From Clusia tigrina (Eukaryota; Arthropoda; Insecta; Diptera; Clusiidae), in contig OV050030.1 in NCBI GenBank assembly GCA_920105625.2, positions 243,319,889 to 243,383,888 on the forward strand: a stretch of DNA of 64,000 nucleotides. The letters are read 5' to 3'. This document shows positions 48,932-62,123 of the stretch, piece after piece. The number at the start of each line of letters is the position of its first letter. Position 1 is the first letter of the stretch. Both the position numbers and the translations under genes were made by a program. The notes under the pieces were generated by a model that saw only the letters and a list, made by a program, of their open reading frames with translations, made no database searches and was not told where the DNA came from.

Positions 48932-51900
48932 TGTAGGACGTACCGTATAGAAGTTAGGGCCATTTGAAGTTTTATCAGTGTTTGATTTGGGACTCAAGGT
49001 TAGCATAGCTTTGAGCGATAACTTAAATTGACAAGAGGCTCGAGTACTTTATTGTTACAAAATTTCAAGGTTTTATGATGCTCCAGTAAAAAGTTACAAG
49101 CATTTGTATGTTGCAAACTTTGATAGGTGTAGGACGTTCCGTATAGAAGTTAGGGCCTTTTGAAGTTTTATCACTATTTGATTTGGTACTCAAGGGTAGC
49201 ATAGCTTTGAGCGATAGCTTAAATTGACAAGAGGCTCGAGTACTTTATTGTTACAAAATTTCAAGATTTTATAACGGTCCAGTAAAAAGTTACAAGCATT
49301 TGTATCTTGCAAACTTCGATAGGTGTAGGACGTACCGTATAGAAGTTAGGGCCATTTTAAGTTTTATCAGTGTTTGATTTGGGACTCAAGGTTAGCATAG
49401 CTTTGAGCGATAACTTAAATTGACAAGAGGCTCGAGTACTTTATTGTTGCAAAATTTCAAGGTTTTATAACGCTCCAGTAAAAAGTTACAAGCATTTGTA
49501 TATTGCAAACTTTGATAGGTGTAGGACGTACCGTATAGAAGTTAGGGCCATTTGAAGTTTTATCAGTGTTTGATTTGGGACTCAAGGTTAGCATAGCTTT
49601 GAGCGATAACTTAAATTGACAAGAGGCTCGAGTACTTTATTGTTGCAAAATTTCAAGGTTTTATAACGCTCCAGTAAAAAGTTACAAGCATTTGTATATT
49701 GCAAACTTTGATAGGTGTAGGACGTACCGTATAGAAGTTAGGGCCATTTGAAGTTTTATCAGTGTTTGATTTGGGACTCAAGGGTAGCATAGCTTTGAGC
49801 GATAGCTTAAATTGACAAGAGGCTCGAGTACTTCATTGTTACAAAATTTCAAAGTTTTATGACGCTCCAGTAAAAAGTTACAAGCATTTGTATATTGCAA
49901 ACTTTGATAGGTGTAGGACGTACCGTATAGAAGTTAGGGCCATTTGAAGTTTTATCAGTGTTTGATTTGGGACTCAAGGTTAGCATAGCTTTGAGCGATA
50001 ACTTAAATTGACAAGAGGCTCGAGTACTTTATTGGTACAAAATTTCAAGGTTTTATGATGCTCCAGTAAAAAGTTACAAGCATTTGTATATTGCAAACTT
50101 TGATAGGTGTAGGACGTACCGTATAGAAGTTAGGGCCATTTGAAGTTTTTTCAGTATTTGATTTGGGACTCAAGGGTAGCATAGCTTTGAGCGATAGCTT
50201 AAATTGACAAGAGGCTCGAGTACTTCATTGTTACAAAATTTCAAGGTTTTATATGACGCTCCAGTAAAAACTTACAAGCATTTGTATGTTTCAAACTTTG
50301 ACAGGTGTAGGATGACCGTATAGAAGTTAGGGCCACTGGAAGTTTTATCAGTGTTTGATTTGGGACTCAAGGGTAGCATAGCTTTGAGCGATAGCTTAAA
50401 TTGACAAGAGGCTCGAATTCTTTATTGTTACAAAATTTCAAGGTTCTATGACGCTCCAGTAAAAAGTTACAAGCATTTGTATGTTGCAAACTTTGATAGG
50501 TGTAGGACGTACCGTATGGAAGTTAGGGCCATTTGAAGTTTTATCAGTGTTTGATTTGGTACTCAAGGGTAGCATAGCTTTGAGCGATAGCTTAAATTGA
50601 CAAGAGGCTCGAGTACTTTATTGTTACAAAATTTCAAGGTTTTATGACGCTCCAGTAAAAAGTTACAAGCATTTGTATGTTGCAAACTTTGATAGGTGTA
50701 GGACGTACCGTATAGAAGTTAGGGCCATTTGAAGTTCTATCAGTGTTTGATTTGGAACTCAAGGGTAACATAGCTTTGAGCGATAGCTTAAATTGACCAG
50801 AGGCTCGAATACTTTATTGTTACAAAATTTCAAAGTTTTATGACGCTCCAGTAAAAAGTTACAAGCATTTGTATGTTGCAAACTTTGATAGGTGTAGGAC
50901 GTACCGTATGGAAGTTAGGGCCATTTGAAGTTTTATCACTATTTGATTTGGTACTCAAGGGTAGCATAGCTTTGAGCGATAGCTTAAATTGACAAGAGAC
51001 TCGAGTACTTTATTGTTACAAAATTTCAAGGGTTTATGACGCTCCAGTAAAAAGTTACAGGCATTTTTATGTTGCAAACTTTGATAGGTGTAGGACGTAC
51101 CGTATAGAAGTTAGGGCCATTTGAAGTTTTATCAGTATTTGATTTGGTACTCAAGGGTAGCATAGCTTTGAGCGATAGCTTAAATTGACAAGAGGCTCGA
51201 ATACTTTATTGTTACAAAATTTCAAGGTTTTATGACGCTCCAGTAAAAAGTTATAAGCATTTGTATGTTGCAAACTTTGATAGGTGTAGGACGTACCATA
51301 TAGAAGTTAGGGCCATTTGAAGTATTATCAGTGTTCGATTTGGGACTCAAGGGTAGCATAGCTTTGAGCGATAGCTTAAATTGACAAGAGGCTCGAGTAC
51401 TTTATTGTTACAAAATTTCAAGGTTTTATGACGCTCCAGTAAAAAGTTACAGGCATTTGTATGTTGCAAACTTTGATAGGTGTAGGACGTACCGTATAGA
51501 AGTTAGGGCCATTTGAAGTTTTATCAGTGTTTGATTTGGGACTCAAGGTTAGCATAGATTTGAGTGATAACTTAAATTGACAAGAGGCTCGAGTACTTTA
51601 TTTTTACAAAGTTTCAAGGTTTTCTGACGATCCAGTAAAAAGTTACAAGCATTTGTATGTTGCAAACTTTGACAGGTGTAGGATGACCGTATAGAAGTTA
51701 GGGCCATTGGAAGTTTTGTCAGTGTTTAATTTGGCACTCAAGGGTAGCATAGCTTTGAGCGATAGGTTAAATTGACAAGAGGCTCGAGTACTTTATTGTT
51801 ACAAAATTTCAAGGTTTTATGACGCTCCAGTAAAAAGTTACAGGCATTTGTATGTTGCAAACTTTGATAGGTGTAGTACGTTCCGTATAGAAGTTAGGGC

Positions 51901-52320
51901 CATTTGAAGTTTTATCAGTGTTTGATTTGGTATTCAAGGGTAGCATAGCTTTGAGCGATAGCTTAAATTGACAAGAGGCTCGAGTACTTCATTGTTACAA
52001 AATTTCAAGGTTTTATGACGCTCCAGTAAAAAGTTACAAGCATTTGTATGTTTCAAACTTTGATAGGTGTAGGACGTTCCGTATAGAAGTTAGGGCCATT
52101 TGAAGTTTTATCAGTGTTTGATTTGGGACTCAAGGGTAGCATAGCTTTGAGCGATAGCTTAAATTGACAAGAGGCTCGAGTACTTCATTGTTACAAAATT
52201 TCAATGTTTTATATGACGCTCCAGTAAAAACTTACAAGCATTTGTATGTTTCAAACTTTGACAGGTGTAGGATGACCGTATAGAAGTCAGGGCCATTGGA
52301 AGTTTTATCAGTATTTGATT
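48932..52320. repeat. nested higher-order block, copy B
   Basis: About 3.39 kb matches 54,030-57,418 at +5,098. Anchors are GGGCCTTTTG (49,153 and 54,251), TTGGTACAAAATT (50,032 and 55,130), GCTCGAATTC (50,411 and 55,509), AGCATAGATTTGAG (51,551 and 56,649), GATAGGTTAAATTG and AATGTTTTATATG (T of TGTTTTATAT at 52,205 and 57,303). One monomer just before the block is a base short (TTGCAACTTTG near 48,918). Confidence 0.9.
49429..50409. repeat. five-monomer cassette, copy 2
   Basis: Same 981-bp order as at 45,509, at +3,920. It carries TTGGTACAAAATT in its fourth monomer, a change shared with copies 3 and 4 but absent from copy 1, so copies 2-4 share a more recent ancestor. Confidence 0.88.
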
Positions 52321-54029
52321 TGGTATTCAAGGGTAGCATAGCTTTGAGCGATAGCTTAAATTGACAAGAGGCTCGAGTACTTCATTGTTACAAAATTTCA
52401 AGGTTTTATGACGCTCCAGTAAAAAGTTACAAGCATTTGTATATTGCAAACTTTGATAGGTGTAGGACGTACCGTATAGAAGTTAGAGCCATTTGAAGTT
52501 TTATCAGTGTTTGATTTGGGACTCAGGGGTAGCATAGCTTTGAGCGATAGCTTAAATTGACAAGAGGCTCGAATACTTCATTGTTACAAAATTTCAAGGT
52601 TTTATGACGCTCCAGTAAAAAGTTACAAGCATTTGTAAGTTGCAAACTTTGATAGGTGTAGGACGTACCGTATAGAAGTTAGGGCCATTTGAAGTTTTAT
52701 CAGTGTTTGATTTGGGACTCAAGGTTAGCATAGCTTTGAGCGATAACTTAAATTGACAAGAGGCTCGAGTACTTTATTGTTACAAAATTTCAAGGTTTTA
52801 TGACGCTCCAGTAAAAAGTTACAAGCATTTGTATGTTGCAAACTTTGATAGGTGTAGGACGTTCCGTATAGAAGTTAGGGCCATTTTAAGTTTTATCAGT
52901 GTTTGATTTGGGACTCAAGGTTAGCATAGCTTTAAGCGATAACTTAAATTGACAAGAGGCTCGAGTACTTTATTGTTGCAAAATTTCAAGGTTTTATAAC
53001 GCTCCAGTAAAAAGTTACAAGCATTTGTATATTGCAAACTTTGATACGTGTAGGACGTACCGTATAGAAGTTAGGGCCATTTGAAGTTTTATCAGTGTTT
53101 GATTTGGGACTCAAGGTTAGCATAGCTTTGAGCGATAACTTAAATTGACAAGAGGCTCGAGTACTTTATTGTTGCAAAATTTCAAGGTTTTATAACGCTC
53201 CAGTAAAAAGTTACAAGCATTTGTATATTGCAAACTTTGATAGGTGTAGGACGTACCGTATAGAAGTTAGGGCCATTTGAAGTTTTATCAGTGTTTGATT
53301 TGGGACTCAAGGGTAGCATAGCTTTGAGCGATAGCTTAAATTGACAAGAGGCTCGAGTACTTCATTGTTACAAAATTTCAAAGTTTTATGACGCTCCAGT
53401 AAAAAGTTACAAGCATTTGTATATTGCAAACTTTGATAGGTGTAGGACGTACCGTATAGAAGTTAGGGCCATTTGAAGTTTTATCAGTGTTTGATTTGGG
53501 ACTCAAGGTTAGCATAGCTTTGAGCGATAACTTAAATTGACAAGAGGCTCGAGTACTTTATTGGTACAAAATTTCAAGGTTTTATGATGTTCCAGTAAAA
53601 AGTTACAAGCATTTGTATATTGCAAACTTTGATAGGTGTAGGATGTACCGTATAGAAGTTAGGGCCATTTGAAGTTTTTTCAGTATTTGATTTGGGACTC
53701 AAGGGTAGCATAGCTTTGAGCGATAGCTTAAATTGACAAGAGGCTCGAGTACTTCATTGTTACAAAATTTCAAGGTTTTATATGACGCTCCAGTAAAAAC
53801 TTACAAGCATTTGTATGTTTCAAACTTTGACAGGTGTAGGATGACCGTATAGAAGTTAGGGCCACTGGAAGTTTTATCAGTGTTTGATTTGGGACTCAAG
53901 GGTAGCATAGCTTTGAGCGATAGCTTAAATTGACAAGAGGCTCGAATTCTTTATTGTTACAAAATTTCAAGGTTTTATGATGCTCCAGTAAAAAGTTACA
54001 AGCATTTGTATGTTGCAAACTTTGATAGG
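52321..54029. repeat. inserted tract carrying an extra five-monomer cassette
   Basis: The span between blocks B and C. Its part 52,870-53,970 matches 54,440-55,540 at +1,569 (8 x 196 + 1), sharing GCCATTTTAAG, TTTAAGCGATAAC, the TTGCAAAATTTC doublet, TTGGTACAAAATT (53,561 and 55,130) and the TATATGACG monomer. It also matches block B at +3,529. The local sum 3,529 + 1,569 = 5,098 explains the larger offset. Confidence 0.87.
52958..53938. repeat. five-monomer cassette, copy 3
   Basis: Same order, at +3,529 from copy 2. Private changes are TTGATACGTGTAGG near 53,041, GATGTTCCAG near 53,587 and GGATGTACC near 53,641. Confidence 0.87.
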
Positions 54030-57000
54030 TGTAGGACGTACCGTATAGAAGTTAGGGCCATTTGAAGTTTTATCAGTGTTTGATTTGGGACTCAAGGTTA
54101 GCATAGCTTTGAGCGATAACTTAAATTGACAAGAGGCTCGAGTACTTTATTGTTACAAAATTTCAAGGTTTTATGATGCTCCAGTAAAAAGTTACAAGCA
54201 TTTGTATGTTGCAAACTTTGATAGGTGTAGGACGTTCCGTATAGAAGTTAGGGCCTTTTGAAGTTTTATCACTATTTGATTTGGTACTCAAGGGTAGCAT
54301 AGCTTTGAGCGATAGCTTAAATTGACAAGAGGCTCGAGTACTTTATTGTTACAAAATTTCAAGATTTTATAACGGTCCAGTAAATAGTTACAAGCATTTG
54401 TATCTTGCAAACTTCGATAGGTGTAGCACGTACCGTATAGAAGTTAGGGCCATTTTAAGTTTTATCAGTGTTTGATTTGGGACTCAAGGTTAGCATAGCT
54501 TTAAGCGATAACTTAAATTGACAAGAGGCTCGAGTACTTTATTGTTGCAAAATTTCAAGGTTTTATAACGCTCCAGTAAAAAGTTACAAGCATTTGTATA
54601 TTGCAAACTTTGATAGGTGTAGGACGTACCGTATAGAAGTTAGGGCCATTTGAAGTTTTATCAGTGTTTGATTTGGGACTCAAGGTTAGCATAGCTTTGA
54701 GCGATAACTTAAATTGACAAGAGGCTCGAGTACTTTATTGTTGCAAAATTTCAAGGTTTTATAACGCTCCAGTAAAAAGTTACAAGCATTTGTATATTGC
54801 AAACTTTGATAGGTGTAGGACGTACCGTATAGAAGTTAGGGCCATTTGAAGTTTTATCAGTGTTTGATTTGGGACTCAAGGGTAGCATAGCTTTGAGCGA
54901 TAGCTTAAATTGACAAGAGGCTCGAGTACTTCATTGTTACAAAATTTCAAAGTTTTATGACGCTCCAGTAAAAAGTTACAAGCATTTGTATATTGCAAAC
55001 TTTGATAGGTGTAGGACGTACCGTATAGAAGTTAGGGCCATTTGAAGTTTTATCAGTGTTTGATTTGGGACTCAAGGTTAGCATAGCTTTGAGCGATAAC
55101 TTAAATTGACAAGAGGCTCGAGTACTTTATTGGTACAAAATTTCAAGGTTTTATGATGCTCCAGTAAAAAGTTACAAGCATTTGTAAATTGCAAACTTTG
55201 ATAGGTGTAGGACGTACCGTATAGAAGTTAGGGCCATTTGAAGTTTTTTCAGTATTTGATTTGGGACTCAAGGGTAGCATAGCTTTGAGCGATAGCTTAA
55301 ATTGACAAGAGGCTCGAGTACTTCATTGTTACAAAATTTCAAGGTTTTATATGACGCTCCAGTAAAAACTTACAAGCATTTGTATGTTTCAAACTTTGAC
55401 AGGTGTAGGATGACCGTATAGAAGTTAGGGCCACTGGAAGTTTTATCAGTGTTTGATTTGGGACTCAAGGGTAGCATAGCTTTGAGCGATAGCTTAAATT
55501 GACAAGAGGCTCGAATTCTTTATTGTTACAAAATTTCAAGGTTCTATGACGCTCCAGTAAAAAGTTACAAGCATTTGTATGTTGCAAACTTTGATAGGTG
55601 TAGGACGTACCGTATGGAAGTTAGGGCCATTTGAAGTTTTATCAGTGTTTGATTTGGTACTCAAGGGTAGCATAGCTTTGAGCGATAGCTTAAATTGACA
55701 AGAGGCTCGAGTACTTTATTGTTACAAAATTTCAAGGTTTTATGACGCTCCAGTAAAAAGTTACAAGCATTTGTATGTTGCAAACTTTGATAGGTGTAGG
55801 ACGTACCGTATAGAAGTTAGGGCCATTTGAAGTTCTATCAGTGTTTGATTTGGAACTCAAGGGTAACATAGCTTTGAGCGATAGCTTAAATTGACAAGAG
55901 GCTCGAATACTTTATTGTTACAAAATTTCAAAGTTTTATGACGCTCCAGTAAAAAGTTACAAGCATTTGTATGTTGCAAACTTTGATAGGTGTAGGACGT
56001 ACCGTATGGAAGTTAGGGCCATTTGAAGTTTTATCACTATTTGATTTGGTACTCAAGGGTAGCATAGCTTTGGGCGATAGCTTAAATTGACAAGAGACTC
56101 GAGTACTTTATTGTTACAAAATTTCAAGGGTTTATGACGCTCCAGTAAAAAGTTACAGGCATTTGTATGTTGCAAACTTTGATAGGTGTAGGACGTACCG
56201 TATAGAAGTTAGGACCATTGGAAGTTTTATCAGTATTTGATTTGGTACTCAAGGGTAGCATAGCTTTGAGCGATAGCTTAAATTGACAAGAGGCTCGAAT
56301 ACTTTATTGTTACAAAATTTCAAGGTTTTATGACGCTCCAGTAAAAAGTTATAAGCATTTGTATGTTGCAAACTTTGATAGGTGTAGGACGTACCATATA
56401 GAAGTTAGGGCCATTTGAAGTATTATCAGTGCTCGATTTGGGACTCAAGGGTAGCATAGCTTTGAGCGATAGCTTAAATTGACAAGAGGCTCGAGTACTT
56501 TATTGTTACAAAATTTCAAGGTTTTATGACGCTCCAGTAAAAAGTTACAGGCATTTGTATGTTGCAAACTTTGATAGGTGTAGGACGTACCGTATAGAAG
56601 TTAGGGCCATTTGAAGTTTTATCAGTGTTTGATTTGGGACTCAAGGTTAGCATAGATTTGAGTGATAACTTAAATTGACAAGAGGCTCGAGTACTTTATT
56701 TTTACAAAGTTTCAAGGTTTTCTGACGATCCAGTAAAAAGTTACAAGCATTTGTATGTTGCAAACTTTGACAGGTGTAGGATGACCGTATAGAAGTTAGG
56801 ACCATTGGAAGTTTTATCAGTGTTTGATTTGGCACTCAAGGGTAGCATAGCTTTGAGCGATAGGTTAAATTGACAAGAGGCTCGAGTACTTTATTGTTAC
56901 AAAATTTCAAGGTTTTATGACGCTCCAGTAAAAAGTTACAGGCATTTGTATGTTGCAAACTTTGATAGGTGTAGGACGTTCCGTATAGAAGTTAGGGCCA

Positions 57001-57418
57001 TTTGAAGTTTTATCAGTGTTTGATTTTGTATTCAAGGGTAGCATAGCTTTGAGCGATAGCTTAAATTGACAAGAGGCTCGAGTACTTCATTGTTACAAAA
57101 TTTCAAGGTTTTATGACGCTCCAGTAAAAAGTTACAAGCATTTGTATGTTGCAAACTTTGATAGGTGTAGGACGTTCCGTATAGAAGTTAGGGCCATTTG
57201 AAGTTTTATCAGTGTTTGATTTGGGACTCAAGGGTAGCATAGCTTTGAGCGATAGCTTAAATTGACAAGAGGCTCGAGTACTTCATTGTTACAAAATTTC
57301 AATGTTTTATATGACGCTCCAGTAAAAACTTACAAGCATTTGTATGTTTCAAACTTTGACAGGTGTAGGATGACCGTATAGAAGTCAGGGCCATTGGAAG
57401 TTTTATCAGTATTTGATT
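54030..57418. repeat. nested higher-order block, copy C
   Basis: This is the partner of block B at +5,098. Private changes include GTAAATAGTTAC near 54,382, GTAGCACGTACC near 54,425, TGTAAATTGC near 55,185, TTGGGCGATAGC near 56,072 and AGGACCATTGG near 56,210. Its later part is used again further right at +5,098 (61.0-62.9 kb) and at +1,569 (58.4-59.4 kb). Confidence 0.9.
54527..55507. repeat. five-monomer cassette, copy 4
   Basis: Same order, at +1,569 from copy 3. A two-monomer remnant of the cassette (the GATGCTCC and TATATGACG monomers) follows at 59,625-60,017. Related four-monomer versions, with one TTGCAAAATTTC monomer instead of two, lie at 29,639-30,423 and 36,494-37,278. Confidence 0.87.
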
Positions 57419-57825
57419 TGGGACTCAAGGGTAGCATAACTTTGAGCGATAGCTTAAATTGACAAGAGGCTCGAGTACTTTATTGTTACAAAATTTCAAG
57501 GTTTTATGACGCTCCAGTATAAAGTTACAAGCATTTGTATGTTGCAAACTTCGATAGGTGTAGGACGTACCGTATAGAAGTTAGGGCCATTTGAAGTTTT
57601 ATAAGTGTTTGATTTGGGACTCAAGGTTAGCATAGCTTTGAGCGATAACTTAAATTGACAAGAGGCTCGAGTACTTTATTGTTGCAAAATTTCAAGGTTT
57701 TATGACGCTCCAGTAAAAAGTTACAAGCATTTGTATATTGCAAACTTTGATAGGTGTAGGAAGTACCGTATAGAAGTTACGGCCATTTGAAGTTTTATCA
57801 GTGTTTGATTTGGGACTCAAGGGTA
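56880..57825. repeat. 0.94-kb segment repeated at +1,569, copy 1
   Basis: Monomers with GTTCCG, a GTATTCAAGG end, AATGTTTTATATG, CTTCGATAGG and GGAAGTACC/GTTACGGCC recur at 58,449-59,394. TGTTTTATAT is at 57,303 and 58,872. The match stops at GGGTAGAATAGC here against GGGTAGCATAGC downstream. The spacing equals that of cassette copies 3 and 4. Confidence 0.85.
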
Positions 57826-60800
57826 GAATAGCTTTGAGCGATAGCTTAAATTGACAAGAGGCTCGAGTACTTTATTGTTACAAAATTTCAAGGTTTTATG
57901 ACGCTCCAGTAAAAAGTTATAGGCATTTGTATGTTGCAAACTTTGATAGGTGTAGGACGTACCGTATAGAAGTTAGGGCCATTTGAAGTTTTATCAGTGT
58001 TCGATTTGTGGCTCAAGGGTAGCATAGCTTTGAGCGATTGCTTAAATTGACAAGAGGCTGGAGTACTTTATTGTTACAAAATTTCAAGGTTTTATGACGC
58101 TCCAGTAAAAAGGTACAAGCATTTGTATGTTGCAAACTTTGATAGGTGTAGGACATACCGTATAGAAGTTAGGGCCATTTGAAGTTCTATCAGTGTTTGA
58201 TTTGGTACTCAAGGGTAGCATAGCTTTGAGCGATAGCTTAAATTGACAAGAGGCTCGAGTACTTTATTGTTACAAAATTTCAAGGTTTTATGGCGCTCCA
58301 GTATAAAGTTACAAGCATTTGTATGTTGCAAACTTTGATAGGTGTAGGACGTACCGTATAGAAGTTAGGGCCATTTGAAGTTTTATCAGTGTTTGATTTG
58401 GGACTCAAGGTTAGCATAGGTTTGACTGATAACTTAAATTGACAAGAGGCTCGAGTACTTTATTGTTACAAAATTTCAAGGTTTTATGACGCTCCAGTAA
58501 AAAGTTACAGGCATTTGTATGTTGCAAACTTTGATAGGTGTAGGACGTTCCGTATAGAAGTTAGGGCCATTTGAAGTTTTATCAGTGTTTGATTTGGTAT
58601 TCAAGGGTAGCATAGCTTTGAGCGATAGCTTAAATTGACAAGAGGCTCGAGTACTTCATTGTTACAAAATTTCAAGGTTTTATGACGCTCCAGTAAAAAG
58701 TTACAAGCATTTGTATGTTGCAAACTTTGATAGGTGTAGGACGTTCCGTATAGAAGTTAGGGCCATTTGAAGTTTTATCAGTGTTTGATTTGGGACTCAA
58801 GGGTAGCATAGCTTTGAGCGATAGCTTAAATTGACAAGAGGCTCGAGTACTTCATTGTTACAAAATTTCAATGTTTTATATGACGCTCCAGTAAAAACTT
58901 ACAAGCATTTGTATGTTTCAAACTTTGACAGGTGTAGGATGACCGTATAGAAGTCAGGGCCATTGGAAGTTTTATCAGTGTTTGATTTGGGACTCAAGGG
59001 TAGCATAGCTTTGAGCGATAGCTTAAATTGACAAGAGGCTCGAGTACTTTATTGTTAGAAAATTTCAAGGTTTTATGACGCTCCAGTATAAAGTTACATG
59101 CATTTGTATGTTGCAAACTTCGATAGGTGTAGGACGTACCGTGTAGAAGTTAGGGCCATTTGAAGTTTTATCAGTGTTTGATTTGGGACTCAAGGTTAGC
59201 ATAGCTTTGAGCGATAACTTAAATTGACAAGAGGCTCGAGTACTTTATTGTTGCAAAATTTCAAGGTTTTATGACGCTCCAGTAAAAAGTTACAAGCATT
59301 TGTATATTGCAAACTTTGATAGGTGTAGGAAGTACCGTATAGAAGTTACGGCCATTTGAAGTTTTATCAGTGTTTGATTTGGGACTCAAGGGTAGCATAG
59401 CTTTGAGCGATAGCTTAAATTGACAAGAGGCTCGATTACTTCATTGTTACAAAATTTCAAGGTTTTATGACGCTCCAGTAAAATGTTACAAGCATTTGTA
59501 AGTTGCAAACTTTGATAGGTGTAGGACGTACCGTATAGAAGTTAGGGCCATTTGAAGTTTTATCAGTGTTTGACTTGGGACTCAAGGTTAGAAAAGCTTT
59601 GAGCGATAACTTAAATTGACAAGAGGCTCGAGTACTTTATTGTTACAAAATTTCAAGGTTTTATGATGCTCCAGTAAAAAGTTACAAGCATTTGTATATT
59701 GCAAACTTTGATAGGTGTAGGACGTACCGTATAGAAGTTAGGGCCATTTGAAGTTTTTTCAGTATTTGATTTGGGACTCAAGGGTAGCATAGCTTTGAGC
59801 GATAGCTTAAATTGACAAGAGGCTCGAGTACTTCATTGTTACAAAATTTCAAGGTTTTATATGACGCTCCAGTAAAAACTTACAAGCATTTGTATGTTTC
59901 AAACTTTGACAGGTGTAGGATGACCGTATAGAAGTTAGGGCCACTGGAAGTTTTATCAGTGTTTGAATTGGGGCTCAAGGGTAGCATAGCTTTGAGCGAT
60001 AGCTTAAATTGACAAGAGGCTCGAATTCTTTATTGTTACAAAATTTCAAGGTTCTATGACGCTCCAGTAAAAAGTTACAAGCATTTGTATGTTGCAAACT
60101 TTGATAGCTGTAGGGCGTACCGTATGGAAGTTAGGGCCATTTGAAGTTTTATCAGTGTTTGATTTGGTACTCAAGGGTAGAATAGCTTTGAGCGATAGCT
60201 TAAATTGACAAGAGGCTCGAGTACTTTATTGTTACAAAATTTCAAGGTTTTATGACGCTCCAGTAAAAAGTTACAAGCATTTGTATGTTGCAAACTTTGA
60301 TAGGTGTAGGACGTACCGTATAGAAGTTAGGGCCATTTGAAGTTCTATCAGTGTTTGATTTGGAACTCAAGGGTAACATAGCTTTCAGCGATAGCTTAAA
60401 TTGACAAGAGTCTCGAATACTTTATTGTTACAAAATTTCAAAGTTTTATGACGCTCCAGTAAAAAGTTACAAGCATTTGTATGTTGCAAACTTTGATAGG
60501 TGTAGGACGTACCATATAGAAGTTAGGGCCATTTGAAGTATTATCACTGTTCGATTTGGGACTCAAGGGTAGCATAGCTTTGAGCGATAGCTTAAATTGA
60601 CAAGAGGCTCGAGTACTTTATTGTTACAAAATTTCAAGGTTTTATGACGCTCCAGTAAAAAGTTACAAGCATTTGTATGTTGCAAAGTTTGATAGGTGTA
60701 GGACGTACCATATAGAAGTTAGGGCCATTTGAAGTATTATCACTGTTCGATTTGGGACTCAAGGGTAGCATAGCTTTGAGCGATAACTTAAATTGACAAG

Positions 60801-61000
60801 AGGCTCGAGTACTTTATTGTTACAAAATTTCAAGGTTTTATGACGCTCCAGTAAAAAGTTACAAGCATTTGTATGTTGCAAAGTTTGATAGGTGTAGGAC
60901 GTACCATATAGAAGTTAGGGCCATTTGAAGTATTATCAGTGTTCGATTTGGGACTCAAGGGTAGCATAGCTTTGAGCGATAGCTTAAATTGACAAGAGGC
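57826..61000. repeat. satellite tract with rearranged copies of block C
   Basis: This holds the +1,569 copy of 56,880-57,825 (at 58,449-59,394), then 59,625-60,500, which follows 55,115-55,990 at +4,510, that is three monomers short of 5,098. The near-identical monomers 60,606-60,801 and 60,802-60,997, both with GCAAAGTTTG and ACCATATAG, look like a local doublet. One odd change is GGTTAGAAAAGC near 59,590. Confidence 0.83.
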
Positions 61001-62123
61001 TCGAATTCTTTATTGTTACAAAATTTCAAGGTTCTATGACGCTCCAGTAAAAAGTTACAAGCATTTGTATGTTGCAAACTTTGATAGGTGTAGGACGTAC
61101 CGTATGGAAGTTAGGGCCATTTGAAGTTTTATCACTATTTGATTTGGTACTCAAGGGTAGCATAGCTTTGAGCGATAGCTTAAATTGACAAGAGATTCGA
61201 GTACTTTATTGTTACAAAATTTCAAGGGTTTATGACGCTCCAGTAAAAAGTTACAGGCATTTGTATGTTGCAAACTTTGATAGGTGTAGGACGTACCGTA
61301 TAGAAGTTAGGGCCATTTGAAGTTTTATCAGTATTTGATTTGGTACTCAAGGGTAGCATAGCTTTGAGCGATAGCTTAAATTGACAAGAGGCTCGAATAC
61401 TTTATTGTTACAAAATTTCAAGGTTTTATGACGCTCCAGTAAAAAGTTATAAGCATTTGTATGTTGCAAACTTTGATAGGTGTAGGACGTACCATATAGA
61501 AGTTAGGGCCATTTGAAGTATTATCAGTGTTCGATTTGGGACTCAAGGGTAGCATAGCTTTGAGCGATAGCTTAAATTGACAAGAGGCTCGAGTACTTTA
61601 TTGTTACAAAATTTCAAGGTTTTATGACGCTCCAGTAAAAAGTTACAGGCATTTGTATGTTGCAAACTTTGATAGGTGTAGGACGTACCGTATAGAAGTT
61701 AGGGCCATTTGAAGTTTTATCAGTGTTTGATTTGGGACTCAAGGTTAGCATAGCTTTGAGTGATAACTTAAATTGACAAGAGGCTCGAGTACTTTATTTT
61801 TACAAAGTTTCAAGGTTTTCTGACGATCCAGTAAAAAGTTACAAGCATTTGTATGTTGCAAACTTTGACAGGTGTAGGATGACCGTATAGAAGTTAGGGC
61901 CATTGGAAGTTTTATCAGTGTTTGATTTGGCACTCAAGGGTAGCATAGCTTTGAGCGATAGGTTAAATTGACAAGAGGCTCGAGTACTTTATTGTTACAA
62001 AATTTCAAGGTTTTATGACGCTCCAGTAAAAAGTTACAGGCATTTGTATGTTGCAAACTTTGATAGGTGTAGGACGTTCCGTATAGAAGTTAGGGCCATT
62101 TGAAGTTTTATCAGTGTTTGATT
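61001..62123. repeat. partial fourth copy of the nested block
   Basis: This follows 55,903-57,025 at +5,098. CAAGGGTTT is at 56,125 and 61,223. The GTGATAAC monomer with TTTTTACAAAGTTTC and TTTTCTGACGATCC follows, then GATAGGTTAAATTG. A 62-codon minus-strand frame appears in both (56,647-56,835 and 61,745-61,933) as a side effect of the copy. Confidence 0.86.

Noticed and set aside
56647..56835. 62-codon minus-strand frame, also at 61,745-61,933
   Set aside because: Satellite read-through duplicated by the 5,098-bp block offset. The two differ only by satellite polymorphisms.
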